Assembly: GCA_016708875.1 (NCBI GenBank)
Contig: JADJFA010000004.1
Coordinates: 1-64,000, forward strand
Source of the DNA: Lewinellaceae bacterium
GTDB taxonomy: Bacteria > Bacteroidota > Bacteroidia > Chitinophagales > Saprospiraceae
Length of the DNA: 64,000 nt
Reading direction: 5' to 3'
In this document: piece by piece, positions 26,249-35,701 of the stretch
Position numbering within the stretch: position 1 is the first letter of the stretch
Layout of the letters: each line of letters begins with the position of its first letter
Program-made: the position numbers and the translations under genes
The notes under the pieces: model-generated
Databases searched by the model: none
The model's input: only the letters and a program-made list of their open reading frames with translations
Told to the model about the DNA's origin: nothing

Positions 26249-27250
26249 ATGAAAATCGCTCTTCTCGGTGCTGGCCACCTCGGCAAAATTCACCTGAAAT
26301 GTATCCTCGCAACCGAGTGCTGGGAATTGGCTGGCTTTTACGATCTCGATGATAAAAATGCCGAGTCTGCCATAGCGCAATACGATGCAAAACGATACAA
26401 ATCCTTAGCAGAGCTATTCGCTGAATGCGATGCTGTTGACATCGTAACGCCTACCCCTTCGCACTATGATCTGGCGGCAAAAGCAATTCGAGCAGGTAAG
26501 CACTGCTTCATCGAAAAGCCTGTTACTCAGACGATTCCAGAGGGAAGGAAACTCCTGCAACTTGCTGAAAAACACGGTGTAAAAGTCCAGGTCGGCCATG
26601 TAGAGCGCTTCAATCCGGCATTCACCGCTTTGGGCGGAATGACGCTGAACCCTATGTTTATTGAAAGTCACCGATTGGCGGCTTTTCAACCCAGAGGCAC
26701 CGAGGTATCGGTCATTTTGGACCTCATGATTCACGACCTCGATCTGGTTTTGCATCTGGTCAAATCGCCTGTAACAAAAGTAAGCGCGAGCGGAGTGGAA
26801 GTATTGAGCAATACGCCCGACATTGCCAATGCCCGCATAGAATTTGCCAATGGCTGCGTGGCCAACCTCACTGCCAGCCGCATTTCAATGAAGCAAATGC
26901 GGAAAATGCGGCTTTTCCAGCCCGACCATTATTTGAGTCTCGACTTTTTGGAGAAAAATGCACAAATTGTGCGGCTTTTCGCACAAGACGCTTCGAACCT
27001 TCCTCCCACCGAGCAGCTCATGGAATTCGACACGCCTTTGGGGAAAAAGTGGTTGCAACTTTCCATGCCCGATGTTGCACCTGTGAACGCAATCCAGCGA
27101 GAACTGGAAACTTTTCACGATTCAATTGCCACCAATTCTGAGTCCATTGTCACGCTCCAGGATGGTTTTGAGGCACTGAAATTGGCGCACCGTATTTTGA
27201 AGGAGATAGAGATAAGAAAGGGAATGGCGGGGAGTGGCAGTTTGCGGTAG
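26249..27250 (+). CDS. Gfo/Idh/MocA family oxidoreductase
   Basis: 333 residues. The N-terminal Rossmann motif is IALLGAGHLGKIHLKCIL. The family motif CFIEKPVTQTIPEG (EKP, catalytic Lys) is at about residue 92, and VQVGHVERFNPAF and VILDLMIHDLDLVLHL are typical of bacterial UDP-sugar or inositol-type dehydrogenases. NAD(P)-dependent; the sugar substrate cannot be read from sequence. Cytoplasmic. Confidence 0.9.
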   Translation: MKIALLGAGHLGKIHLKCILATECWELAGFYDLDDKNAESAIAQYDAKRYKSLAELFAECDAVDIVTPTPSHYDLAAKAIRAGKHCFIEKPVTQTIPEGRKLLQLAEKHGVKVQVGHVERFNPAFTALGGMTLNPMFIESHRLAAFQPRGTEVSVILDLMIHDLDLVLHLVKSPVTKVSASGVEVLSNTPDIANARIEFANGCVANLTASRISMKQMRKMRLFQPDHYLSLDFLEKNAQIVRLFAQDASNLPPTEQLMEFDTPLGKKWLQLSMPDVAPVNAIQRELETFHDSIATNSESIVTLQDGFEALKLAHRILKEIEIRKGMAGSGSLR

Positions 27251-27352
27251 CAGTGGGCAGTTTGCATTAGCAGTTGGCAGTTTTACCCGCCGAAGTTTTA
27301 ACGAAGGTGGGAGCAGTTGGCAGTGAGATGATTCATTATTTTTGTATCCGCT

Positions 27353-29284
27353 ATGAAAAAACTCCTCCCATTCTTCTTGCTCCCAATTTCACTGTTCAGC
27401 CAAAACTTCTTTGCTGTAGACAAACTCGCCCTGAACACCCCACCAGGTAAAACCATTTCCATTAAAACCCTTTCCGATTATCTCTGCGCAGAACAGCCCA
27501 ACGAGATACACAAGGCCCGCGCACTCTATGCCTGGGTGACGCTTAATATCGCTTACGTGGACAGTACAGGAGGTCGCGAACTGTGGGCAACACCCGAATA
27601 TACCAAAAGACAAGCCCCCACAAAGGTGCTTCAAAACCGTACCGCCGTTTGCCAGGGATATGCCAACCTTTTTTGCGCATTGATGGGAGAAGCTGGTCTG
27701 CCTTGTGAGGTGGTAACCGGCCTGGTAAAAAATCCTGACGGTGATGTGGAGCAAATTGGCCATGCCTGGGCAGTAGCGCGCATCAGTGGAGAGTGGTACC
27801 TTTTTGACCCGACCTGGGGTGTTCCGCCGCCCGGGTTGTCGCGCTGGAAAGTCATTGACAAGTACTTCATGGCCAATCCTGTGGAATTTGTACTGACACA
27901 TTTGCCAGATGATCCGGTGTGGCAACTTTTGGAAAATCCCGTGACAGAACGCCGTTTTGTTCAATATTCGGAAGAAGAAAACCTAGCCTTTCTTCGAGAA
28001 GAAAATGAAGGCGAATTCAAATTCCGCGATACATTGGAGCAATGGGCTTCGATGGATTCTTTGACCCGAAAGTTTACAACAGAAAGCCGGGTCTTGCGGT
28101 TTAACGGCAGCAACGAACGGGTGATCTTTGGCCTGGGACAAAGTTACTGGGGTTTGTTTTTCGAATTGGTCAACAGATTGGATTCCATTACAACTGAAGC
28201 GATTATGACGGAAACCTTGGAAATTGATACGACGTGGTTTGATGCACAAATTGATTTGATGGAGCGCTATCACAATAGATCCAGGGCATTATTTGAACAA
28301 TTGGAAACTCCTGAGCGAATCGAAAAAGCGCAACGGTTTTACACTCCAAAAGACGTGGCCGCCTTGCTTGAAAAAATTCGTGGTGACATGCGCACCGGCT
28401 ATTTTGAATACCTGCACCACGGCATGCCAGAAGGCGTTTTGGAGGCGCGACAAATCGCTCAGCTCCGCTACCAGGCCCAGCTTGCCAGGCTAGCCTACCA
28501 GCAGGCTGCACGAATAATTAACTGCTCCAAAATGGCTGGGCATTGTTTCGATATCACCCACAACCGAAGCCTTGTGGCCATTCAGTTGGCTCGACGACAA
28601 TTGCGCTTTGCGCAGGATTTGGCCAATGAGAACACGGCGGTTAAAAGCTTGAAAACCATTGGGTTGATTTTGGGCGAAGCCCGGGCGCTCTTTTTACAAG
28701 CCATCGAAGATTGCGAATATATGCGCCGCCGACCGCCGCATTTTGCCTTTCTGGAAGAACGAATCGCCTCCGCCAAACAAGGTCTTTTGACCTTGCGGGC
28801 TTGCGAAATCCGTACCCAACGGGCTATATTATCATCGGACTTGGAGGAGGTGTTGACCTCACAAAAACTTTCTTCCAGGAAAGCGGAGCACTTAATGGAA
28901 AAAATGACGGCAATTGGGCGCTCTATGTCAGGTTTGAAAGACACCATTAAAAATGCGGCGCCTGCCTTGGGGACCGAATTTGCGAAAATTGCCTTGTTCA
29001 ATCTCCAACTTGAAAACTTCTCGCTTCAATTCAACCTCGCTAATCTCCGTTACCGCATTGTACAGCACGATTTAAATATGGCCATATCTAAAAGCAATCT
29101 TCAAGCCCAAAGAGCTGAGATTCGGTATGATGCCAACCTTGCCATCCAAACGCTTAAAGAGGCGACAGCTGCACTAGATTATCTGGAAGACACCGGGCGT
29201 TTGCCTGCGTCGTCTATCAATCAAAAACAACAGCAGGTCAACAAATTATTTAAGGCATTGCGGGAATTTTTGGAAGGGTTTTAG
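27353..29284 (+). CDS. Secreted transglutaminase-like protein with long helical C-terminus
   Basis: 643 residues. Signal peptide (LPFFLLPISLFSQN). Transglutaminase/cysteine-protease core: catalytic Cys in TAVCQGYANLFCALM (about residue 100), His in IGHAWAVARISGEW and Asp in LFDPTWG. The remaining 450 residues are mostly helical with no recognised domain (IEKAQRFYTPKDVAALLEKI, RQLRFAQDLANENTAVKSL, SKSNLQAQRAEIRYDAN). A TATTTTTG box (27338-27345) lies just before the start. It probably acts in the periplasm on peptide or protein amide groups; substrate unknown. Confidence 0.82.
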   Translation: MKKLLPFFLLPISLFSQNFFAVDKLALNTPPGKTISIKTLSDYLCAEQPNEIHKARALYAWVTLNIAYVDSTGGRELWATPEYTKRQAPTKVLQNRTAVCQGYANLFCALMGEAGLPCEVVTGLVKNPDGDVEQIGHAWAVARISGEWYLFDPTWGVPPPGLSRWKVIDKYFMANPVEFVLTHLPDDPVWQLLENPVTERRFVQYSEEENLAFLREENEGEFKFRDTLEQWASMDSLTRKFTTESRVLRFNGSNERVIFGLGQSYWGLFFELVNRLDSITTEAIMTETLEIDTTWFDAQIDLMERYHNRSRALFEQLETPERIEKAQRFYTPKDVAALLEKIRGDMRTGYFEYLHHGMPEGVLEARQIAQLRYQAQLARLAYQQAARIINCSKMAGHCFDITHNRSLVAIQLARRQLRFAQDLANENTAVKSLKTIGLILGEARALFLQAIEDCEYMRRRPPHFAFLEERIASAKQGLLTLRACEIRTQRAILSSDLEEVLTSQKLSSRKAEHLMEKMTAIGRSMSGLKDTIKNAAPALGTEFAKIALFNLQLENFSLQFNLANLRYRIVQHDLNMAISKSNLQAQRAEIRYDANLAIQTLKEATAALDYLEDTGRLPASSINQKQQQVNKLFKALREFLEGF

Positions 29285-29332
29285 ACTGTTGAACATTGGA
29301 CTACAAAAGTCTAAAGCCCAATTTCCAACAGT
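29285..29332. terminator. Imperfect hairpin between convergent genes
   Basis: Arms 29285-29299 and 29318-29332 (ACTGTTGAACATTGG against CCAATTTCCAACAGT) match at 13 of 15 positions, directly after the transglutaminase stop and before the tsaC 3' end. A terminator role is inferred from position. Confidence 0.6.
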
Positions 29333-29350
29333 ATAAAACCCAACTTTGAG

Positions 29351-29923
29351 TTATTCCCGCACAAATTCCAACTCCTGATAGCGGTCTAACTTGGCAATGG
29401 ACGACGGCTCGGCTGGTTCTTTGTCGTCCTGTCTGTACTTCACTACATAATCTACAGCGGCAAGAATTTCGCTGCTGATGCCACCAAAAGTGGGTGGAAA
29501 TGGCTCTCCACTCTTGTTGGCAGAGGTGCTGATAATGGGGTTTCCAAATGCTTCTATCAGTTCGCGGCAGAATTCGTCGGTAGCTACGCGGATAGCTGCT
29601 GAGCCATCGGGGGCTTTTACCCAGTGAGGCAACCCTACCGTCTCTGCGTATATCATTGTGAGCGGGCGCTGGTGGTGAGACAGCAGCGTTTCCAGGCGAG
29701 GGGGCATCTTGGGGACAAAGCGTTTGAGCATCTCGATACTGGAAACCAGCAGGACGTAACCTTTATCGGGCTTACGGCCTTTGAGGATGCTGATTCGATC
29801 CACGGCAGCTTCGTGCAGCGCGTCGCAGCCTATGCCCCAAACGGTATCGGTAGGGTAACAAATGATGTTGCCTTTTTGAAGGAGCGAAGCAATTTCAGAA
29901 ATGTCGTCACGTAGCAGGAACAT
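29351..29923 (-). CDS. tsaC: L-threonylcarbamoyladenylate synthase (Sua5/YrdC family)
   Basis: 190 residues from ATG 29923 (MFLLRDDISEIASLLQKGNIICYPTDTVWGIGCDA). The YrdC-fold markers are YPTDTVWGIGCDA, KGRKPDKGYVLLVSS, TMIYAETVGLP and NPIISTSANKSGEP. The enzyme makes threonylcarbamoyl-AMP for t6A modification of tRNA. The open frame continues upstream of 29923, but a promoter box at 29974-29981 and a hairpin lie there, so the shorter start is preferred. Confidence 0.92.
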   Translation of the reverse strand: MFLLRDDISEIASLLQKGNIICYPTDTVWGIGCDALHEAAVDRISILKGRKPDKGYVLLVSSIEMLKRFVPKMPPRLETLLSHHQRPLTMIYAETVGLPHWVKAPDGSAAIRVATDEFCRELIEAFGNPIISTSANKSGEPFPPTFGGISSEILAAVDYVVKYRQDDKEPAEPSSIAKLDRYQELEFVRE

Positions 29924-29973
29924 GGGATACAAATTGATTTTGAAATGAATGTAGGCTGTACTTTTGGCGGGGA

Positions 29974-29981
29974 CAAAGGTA
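29974..29981 (-). promoter_or_regulatory. -7 box (TACCTTTG) for tsaC
   Basis: Read on the minus strand this is TACCTTTG followed by TCCCC, 50 nt before the tsaC ATG. It fits the Bacteroidota TAnnTTTG consensus. The upstream half of the promoter overlaps the left arm of the hairpin 29990-30090. Confidence 0.55.
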
Positions 29982-29989
29982 GCAAGCGG

Positions 29990-30090
29990 ATTTGCGATTT
30001 TGGATTTTGGATTTACGATTGCCACAATTCCAATTCCAAGACTAACGCAGGATCGTAGCAATCGTAAATCCAAAATCCAAAATCGCAAAT
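29990..30090. repeat. 33-bp perfect inverted repeat between divergent genes
   Basis: Arms 29990-30022 and 30058-30090 are perfectly complementary, with a 35-nt loop. Each arm repeats GATTTTGG-like words. It lies between the divergently transcribed tsaC and the PKD-protein gene at 30119, so it cannot be a simple 3'-end terminator. It overlaps the promoter region of at least tsaC. Confidence 0.9.
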
Positions 30091-30118
30091 TGCTTTACTG
30101 TTTTCCTAATCAGTTAAT

Positions 30119-32389
30119 ATGAAACGAAACGCCACCTATCTAACCCTCGTATTTTTCGCAGCATTTCTTTTTCCTACCATGGCCGAAGCCAAACACATCA
30201 TTGGAGGTGGTATAACTTATGAATGCTTGGGGGAAGTCAGCCCAGGAATAAAGCGCTGGAGGTTCACCATGCATGTTTACCGCGATTGTATTGGCGGTGG
30301 ACCTAGTTTTGACCAGCCCATCGATTTTGGCATTTACCAAGGCACGGAGAGCAACAACTTCCTTTATTCCACAAAAGAGGTTTATTTCAACTATCTGGCA
30401 GAGCTCATTCCAGATACTCCGCAATGTGTGACCCAAATCCCATTTGTGTGTGTGGAAGAGGCCATATACACCTTTGAGGAGGACCTTCCGGTGCTGACAA
30501 ACGAAAGTTATTTTATCGTGTATCAGCGTTGCTGTCGGAACGAGACCATCACCAATATTCTGGCTCCCGGCGACGTGGGGGCTACCTATTCAATCGAACT
30601 GACCGCCGCTGCAATGGCGGTCTGTAACAACAGTCCTGTATACTCGGAATTCCCACCCATTATTATTTGCAACAACCTGCCCTTCCAGTTTGACCATTCG
30701 GCAACCGACGCTGAAGGGGATATTTTGGTGTACAGTTTTTGTCAGGCATTGGCGGGCGGTGGCAACCCGATGAATGGTACTGACCCCTTTGGATGCGATG
30801 GCGTAATCCCTACCCCACCCTGCGGCCCGCCATTTGACATGGTGCCTTACACCGTTCCAACGTACAATTTTAACAACCCGATGGGCGGAAACCCACAAGT
30901 CAGCATCAATCCTGTAACTGGAGAAATTTCAGGAACTCCGGAGTTAATCGGGCAATTTGTGGTGGCCGTTTGCATGCAGGAATATCGCAACGGACAACTG
31001 CTCTCCAACGTAAGGCGTGAATTCCAGTTCAATGTGGCCGATTGTACCCCCAATATTGATGCTAAACTCAGCGCAGATTCCCTGACGGTACTAGTAGAGG
31101 ATTACACGATAAAATCATGTGGTGACAAGACTATATTTTTTCAAAACAAGACCACGATTGCGTCCAATGTAAAGGACGTGGAATGGCGTTTTGACATCAA
31201 TGGCACGACCGTCAGCGACAATGTGAACAAGTGGTTTACCGCGTTTACCTTTCCTGACACAGGGCTGTATCACGGGATGCTTTTGATAAACCAAAGCGAT
31301 GGCGCCTGTAGCGACACTGCCTTTATCCATGTCCAGATATTCCCGGAGGTACACGCGCGTTTTGCATACGATTACGACACCTGTGTGGCTGATCCGGTAA
31401 TATTCACAGACCATTCCACAGGCGATGGCGGCTTGAACCAATGGAAATGGAATTTTGGCATTCCCGGCTCGGCTTCCAGCTTGCAAAACCCTAATTATCA
31501 ATACCCAATACCTGGCAACCACCCGGTGTATTTGAAAGTAACTGACAAGAATCAATGTTCAGACGACACTACCGCAATCATTCAATGGTTCCCTGTGCCG
31601 CCTGTTATAATCATTCAGCCCAGCAGTTATTTCGGTTGTGCTCCCGCAAATATTTACTTCGACAATCTTTCTACACCCATTGATGAAAGTTACAAAATAG
31701 TATGGTATTTTGGAGACGGTGATTCGGTTCAGAATGTCATCAGCCCAGCCCACGTGTACGATGAACCGGGCGTATATGACGTGCGTGTAGAAATCACCTC
31801 TCCAATTGGCTGTTATATTTACGATGACTTTTTCAAACTTATAACTGTTGAACCGCCGCCGGTTGCTGATTTCAGCTGCGACCCGGATTCAGCATTAAGC
31901 AACTTCAACAATACGGTTCATTTTATTGACAACTCAACGGGTGCTGTGCATTGGAACTGGCAGATTGGACCGGATTTTACCACTACTGAACAAAATCCTT
32001 CGCACAGCTTTCTCGATACAGGCAAAGTCATCATTCGGCTCCTTGTGACGCATCCAGCGGGCTGCAAAGATTCCATGACGAAAGAACTGGACATCCGCCC
32101 AGAAGTCACCTGGTTTATGCCCAATGCGTTCACACCCAACGGCGACGGGATAAACGACGACTTCTTTGGGAAAGGTTTTCTCAACGGAGTTACAAATTTT
32201 AGGATGAGTATCTGGAACCGTTGGGGCGAAATGGTGTTCGACACCAATAACCCTAATGACAAATGGAACGGAGAACGGCAAAACTCCGGTAGCATGTCGC
32301 CAGAAGGAGTGTACATTTATACCGTCAGCTTCACCGGACCGCGAGGCGAGGCAAAAGAGTATAAAGGATTTGCTACCGTGGTGCGTTAG
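30119..32389 (+). CDS. PKD-domain surface protein with T9SS type-B sorting domain (paralogue 1)
   Basis: 756 residues. Signal peptide (LVFFAAFLFPTMAEA). The N-terminal domain HIIGGGITYECLGE ... YRDCIGGG recurs in the next gene. Cys-rich and beta-rich modules are followed by PKD domains (QWKWNFGIPGSASSLQNPNYQY, VWYFGDGDSVQNVISPAHVYD). It ends in the gliding-motility-associated C-terminal domain (TWFMPNAFTPNGDGINDDFFG ... WNRWGEMVFDTN ... DKWNGE), the type-B T9SS signal. It should be anchored on or released from the cell surface. Role unknown; adhesin-like inferred. Confidence 0.88.
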   Translation: MKRNATYLTLVFFAAFLFPTMAEAKHIIGGGITYECLGEVSPGIKRWRFTMHVYRDCIGGGPSFDQPIDFGIYQGTESNNFLYSTKEVYFNYLAELIPDTPQCVTQIPFVCVEEAIYTFEEDLPVLTNESYFIVYQRCCRNETITNILAPGDVGATYSIELTAAAMAVCNNSPVYSEFPPIIICNNLPFQFDHSATDAEGDILVYSFCQALAGGGNPMNGTDPFGCDGVIPTPPCGPPFDMVPYTVPTYNFNNPMGGNPQVSINPVTGEISGTPELIGQFVVAVCMQEYRNGQLLSNVRREFQFNVADCTPNIDAKLSADSLTVLVEDYTIKSCGDKTIFFQNKTTIASNVKDVEWRFDINGTTVSDNVNKWFTAFTFPDTGLYHGMLLINQSDGACSDTAFIHVQIFPEVHARFAYDYDTCVADPVIFTDHSTGDGGLNQWKWNFGIPGSASSLQNPNYQYPIPGNHPVYLKVTDKNQCSDDTTAIIQWFPVPPVIIIQPSSYFGCAPANIYFDNLSTPIDESYKIVWYFGDGDSVQNVISPAHVYDEPGVYDVRVEITSPIGCYIYDDFFKLITVEPPPVADFSCDPDSALSNFNNTVHFIDNSTGAVHWNWQIGPDFTTTEQNPSHSFLDTGKVIIRLLVTHPAGCKDSMTKELDIRPEVTWFMPNAFTPNGDGINDDFFGKGFLNGVTNFRMSIWNRWGEMVFDTNNPNDKWNGERQNSGSMSPEGVYIYTVSFTGPRGEAKEYKGFATVVR

Positions 32390-32393
32390 TATA

Positions 32394-32426
32394 AGAAGTG
32401 ACACTTTTTAAAAAAGTGACACTTCT
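32394..32426. repeat. 16-bp arm palindrome (agaagtgacac type)
   Basis: Arms 32394-32409 and 32411-32426 are perfect, with a one-base spacer and an A/T-rich centre. It sits between the two co-directional PKD paralogues. Related GTGACAC/GTGTCAC words occur at 44721-44737 and inside the glycosyltransferase gene at 18957-18989. Confidence 0.88.
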
Positions 32427-32451
32427 GAATCTTCAACCTGAATACAAAAAC

Positions 32452-34722
32452 ATGAACCGAACCAATATATTTTCGCTTTGCGCGCTCCTGGCGCTTCTCC
32501 TTCTCCCTTCGCTGGTCGAAGCACGTCACATCATTGGCGGCGATATCACATACGAATGTTTGGGCGAAACAAGCCCAGGGATGAAGCGCTGGCGGTTCAC
32601 GATGCACATATACCGCGATTGTTATGGCAATGGAGCTAATTTCGATGACCCAGCGACCTTCGCTATTTATCGGGGCACTGAGACGGTCAACATCCTGCAT
32701 TCTACCTATAGTGTAGATAACTATGATTATACCAAACTAATTCCGGACACCCCACAATGCGTGACGAATATTCCATTCGTGTGTGTAGAAGAAGCCGTTT
32801 ATTCCTTTGAAGCAACGCTGCCGGTGCTTACCAATGAGAGTTATTTCATTGTCTATCAACGCTGTTGCAGAAACAATACCATTACCAATATCATAAGCCC
32901 TGGTGATGTCGGCGCCACCTATACGATCGAACTGACCCCTGCAGCAATGGCCGTTTGCAACAACAGTCCAAGCTTTACAAACTTTCCCCCAATCATTATT
33001 TGCAACAACCTGCCCCTGACTTTTGACCACTCGGCGACGGACCCTGATGGGGATATTTTGGTATATAGTTTTTGTCAGGCACTGGCTGGTGGTGGCAACA
33101 TCACCTTTGAGCCTGAACTGTATTCTTGCATTGGGGCTTTGCCTACGCCACCTTGCGCGCCTCCTTTTGATAATGTACCATACGCGGTACCGAATTATAA
33201 TTTCAATAATCCGGTTGGCGGTGACCCGCAGGTTACCATCAACTCGGCTTCGGGGGTGATCACCGGAACCCCGGAGATTATCGGGCAATTTGTCGTAGCG
33301 GTTTGCGTACAAGAATACCGCAACGGCCAACTGCTTTCTACGGTTCAGCGTGAATTCCAGTTCAATGTAACAGATTGTACGCCAGACATTGATGCAAAAC
33401 TGGGAGCCGACTCCCTGACCATTAACAGTGAAGACTACACCATTAAGTCTTGTGGCGATAAGACCATTTTCTTTCAAAATAAAACCACGGAAGCAAGCAA
33501 TGTGGAAGACGTGGAGTGGAGGTTTGACATCAATGGGACAACTGTTACGGACAACGTGAACAAGTGGTTCACTGCATTCACTTTCCCTGATACCGGGCTT
33601 TACCACGGTATGCTCCTGATCAACCAGACCAGCGGCAGCTGTGGCGATACAGCTTACATCCATGTTCGGATTTACCCCGAGGTAAACGCCAGTTTTACCT
33701 ATGATTACGATACCTGTGTGGCTGGCCCCGTAATCTTCACAGACCATTCTACAAGCGAGGGTATCATTGACCAATGGAAATGGAACTTTGGCATACCAGG
33801 TTCCGCATCCACTCAGCAAAATCCGACTTATCAATACCCAATCCCCGGAAATCACCCGGTGAAACTCAAGGTGGTAGACATGAACCAATGCTCGGACGAT
33901 ACCACAGTGGTCATTCAGTGGTTCCCGGTGCCGCCCGTTATTATTATTCAACCCAGCAGTTATCTGGGTTGCGTTCCGGCAGATATTTTCTTTGATAACC
34001 TATCCACGCCTATTGACGATAGTTACAACATCGTCTGGTATTTTGGCGATGGTGATTCTACCAATAATGTGATCAGTCCCAGCCATTTGTACGATGTTGA
34101 AGGAGTGTACGATGTGCGGGTAGAAATCACATCGCCGCTGGGATGCTATATTGATGCGGATTTCCCGAACTTGATTCGGGTAGAGCCATCTCCCACGGCA
34201 GATTTTATCATGAGTCCTGAAACTGATCTGACCAACTTCAATAATACCATTCAATTTACCGACCAATCTATCGGTGCGGCCTATTGGAACTGGCAGCTGG
34301 GTCCAAACTACACCACCATTCAACAAAATCCCACACACACCTTCCTTGATACGGGTCGTGTGACCGTTCGACTTATCGTGACCCACCCTGCCGGTTGCAA
34401 AGATTCAATTTCAAGAGAACTGGATTTCCGCCCTGTAGTTACCTGGTTCATGCCGAACGCCTTCACACCCAACGGCGATGGCATAAACGACGATTTTTTT
34501 GGAAAGGGTTACCTGGAAGGAGCCACCAACTTCAGAATGGCCATTTGGAACCGTTGGGGCGAACTAGTGTTTGAAACCACCAATCCAAACGACAAATGGA
34601 ATGGAGAAAAGCGCAATTCCGGAGGAATGTCGCCCGAAGGTGTATACACTTATGTGGTCAGTTTTACGGGGCCAAGGGGCGAGATCAATGAGTTCAAAGG
34701 ATTTGCCACCGTGGTGCGCTGA
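32452..34722 (+). CDS. PKD-domain surface protein with T9SS type-B sorting domain (paralogue 2)
   Basis: 756 residues from ATG 32452 (MNRTNIFSLCALLALLLLPSLVEA), the same length as its upstream paralogue and alignable throughout. It has the N-terminal RHIIGGDITYECLGE domain, PKD modules (WYFGDGDSTNNVISPSHLYD) and the type-B sorting domain (TWFMPNAFTPNGDGINDDFFG). The frame runs open upstream through a palindrome, which is not credible coding. The two genes are a tandem duplication; most differences are scattered substitutions. Function unknown. Confidence 0.88.
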   Translation: MNRTNIFSLCALLALLLLPSLVEARHIIGGDITYECLGETSPGMKRWRFTMHIYRDCYGNGANFDDPATFAIYRGTETVNILHSTYSVDNYDYTKLIPDTPQCVTNIPFVCVEEAVYSFEATLPVLTNESYFIVYQRCCRNNTITNIISPGDVGATYTIELTPAAMAVCNNSPSFTNFPPIIICNNLPLTFDHSATDPDGDILVYSFCQALAGGGNITFEPELYSCIGALPTPPCAPPFDNVPYAVPNYNFNNPVGGDPQVTINSASGVITGTPEIIGQFVVAVCVQEYRNGQLLSTVQREFQFNVTDCTPDIDAKLGADSLTINSEDYTIKSCGDKTIFFQNKTTEASNVEDVEWRFDINGTTVTDNVNKWFTAFTFPDTGLYHGMLLINQTSGSCGDTAYIHVRIYPEVNASFTYDYDTCVAGPVIFTDHSTSEGIIDQWKWNFGIPGSASTQQNPTYQYPIPGNHPVKLKVVDMNQCSDDTTVVIQWFPVPPVIIIQPSSYLGCVPADIFFDNLSTPIDDSYNIVWYFGDGDSTNNVISPSHLYDVEGVYDVRVEITSPLGCYIDADFPNLIRVEPSPTADFIMSPETDLTNFNNTIQFTDQSIGAAYWNWQLGPNYTTIQQNPTHTFLDTGRVTVRLIVTHPAGCKDSISRELDFRPVVTWFMPNAFTPNGDGINDDFFGKGYLEGATNFRMAIWNRWGELVFETTNPNDKWNGEKRNSGGMSPEGVYTYVVSFTGPRGEINEFKGFATVVR

Positions 34723-34742
34723 TCTTGTTAAGGTCGTGTACT

Positions 34743-34792
34743 AAAGTTGGAAAGGCAGAAAGGTATCTTCACCTTTGTGCCTTTCCGACTTT
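34743..34792. terminator. 22-bp arm hairpin followed by T-run
   Basis: Arms 34743-34764 and 34771-34792 pair with two mismatches, have a 6-nt loop and are followed by Ts. This is a good rho-independent terminator for the PKD-protein operon. Confidence 0.75.
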
Positions 34793-34825
34793 TTAGTCCA
34801 TTTCTTATAGAAAAACAAACAAACG

Positions 34826-35698
34826 ATGCTAAAAACAACCCTTATCAGCTTTTTAGGCTTTGTACTTGTATGCTCTTCCTCTTGTGTAAAATCACGGATC
34901 TACCGCGCCGAACTCGCTGCCCGCTCCGCCGCTGAAGCGCGAGAAAAGGTGCTGGTTCAGGAACTTCTTGACCGAAAACGTGAAACCGCCCAACTCACCA
35001 AAACCACTGAAAACCTTGCCCGCGACCTCGGAAAACAGGACAACCAGATTGCCGATCTGAATGAAAAACTAGCGGCTACCGCCCAATCCATGGGAGAATC
35101 AGCCAGCAAACTCGCATCAGAAAAAGCTGCACTGGAAAAAAATCTCGCATCCACCAACTCCAATCTCGAACAACGCAATGCCTTGATAAACAGGGTAAAA
35201 TCCGTTCAAGACAAACGAAAGAAAATAATATCCGAACTCGAATCCGAATTGATTAAAGCATATTTCCCGCATAGCAGCACGGGTGTGACTGCTGTTTCAG
35301 AAGGAGAATCCATCATGCTTACCCTGCCCGATGCCTCGCTTTTTGAGCCAACCGGAATGAACATCAGCGCTAAAGGCAAGGATTTGCTTAAGCCGCTCGC
35401 CGAATTCCTCGCGGCTCGGCCTGCGCTTTCGGTGGAACTGGTTGCATACACAGATAACGTACTGCCGCCAAAGGAAAAAACACTGAAAGATACCTGGGAC
35501 TGGAGCCTTGCCCGCGCCACCAATGTTGTCCGAATGCTCATCCGCGATTTTAACGTGAATGCCAATCAACTTACCCCAATCGGGAAAGGTGAATTTTATC
35601 CGATCACTTCCAACGAAACACCCGATGGTCGCCAGAAGAATAGGCGGACGGTGGTGGTGCTGCGGCCTGTGTTGCCGGCGGTGCCGATAGCGGAGTGA
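34826..35698 (+). CDS. OmpA-family lipoprotein with coiled coil
   Basis: 290 residues. A lipoprotein signal ends in CSSSCVKS (Cys about residue 20). A coiled coil (about 30-140; EKVLVQELLDRKRETAQL, NQIADLNEKLAATAQ) precedes an OmpA/MotB-like peptidoglycan-binding domain (about 165-280; LPDASLFEPTGMNISAKGKDLLKPLAEFL ... VELVAYTDN ... LARATNVVRMLI ... GKGEFYPITSNETPDGRQKNRR). It likely tethers the outer membrane to peptidoglycan. Its stop is 3 bp from the stop of the convergent TolC gene, with no terminator between. Confidence 0.85.
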   Translation: MLKTTLISFLGFVLVCSSSCVKSRIYRAELAARSAAEAREKVLVQELLDRKRETAQLTKTTENLARDLGKQDNQIADLNEKLAATAQSMGESASKLASEKAALEKNLASTNSNLEQRNALINRVKSVQDKRKKIISELESELIKAYFPHSSTGVTAVSEGESIMLTLPDASLFEPTGMNISAKGKDLLKPLAEFLAARPALSVELVAYTDNVLPPKEKTLKDTWDWSLARATNVVRMLIRDFNVNANQLTPIGKGEFYPITSNETPDGRQKNRRTVVVLRPVLPAVPIAE

Positions 35699-35701
35699 AT
35701 T

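Noticed and set aside
29924..30088. 55-residue N-terminal extension of tsaC
   Set aside because: It would translate a hairpin and a promoter box; the family starts at the downstream ATG.
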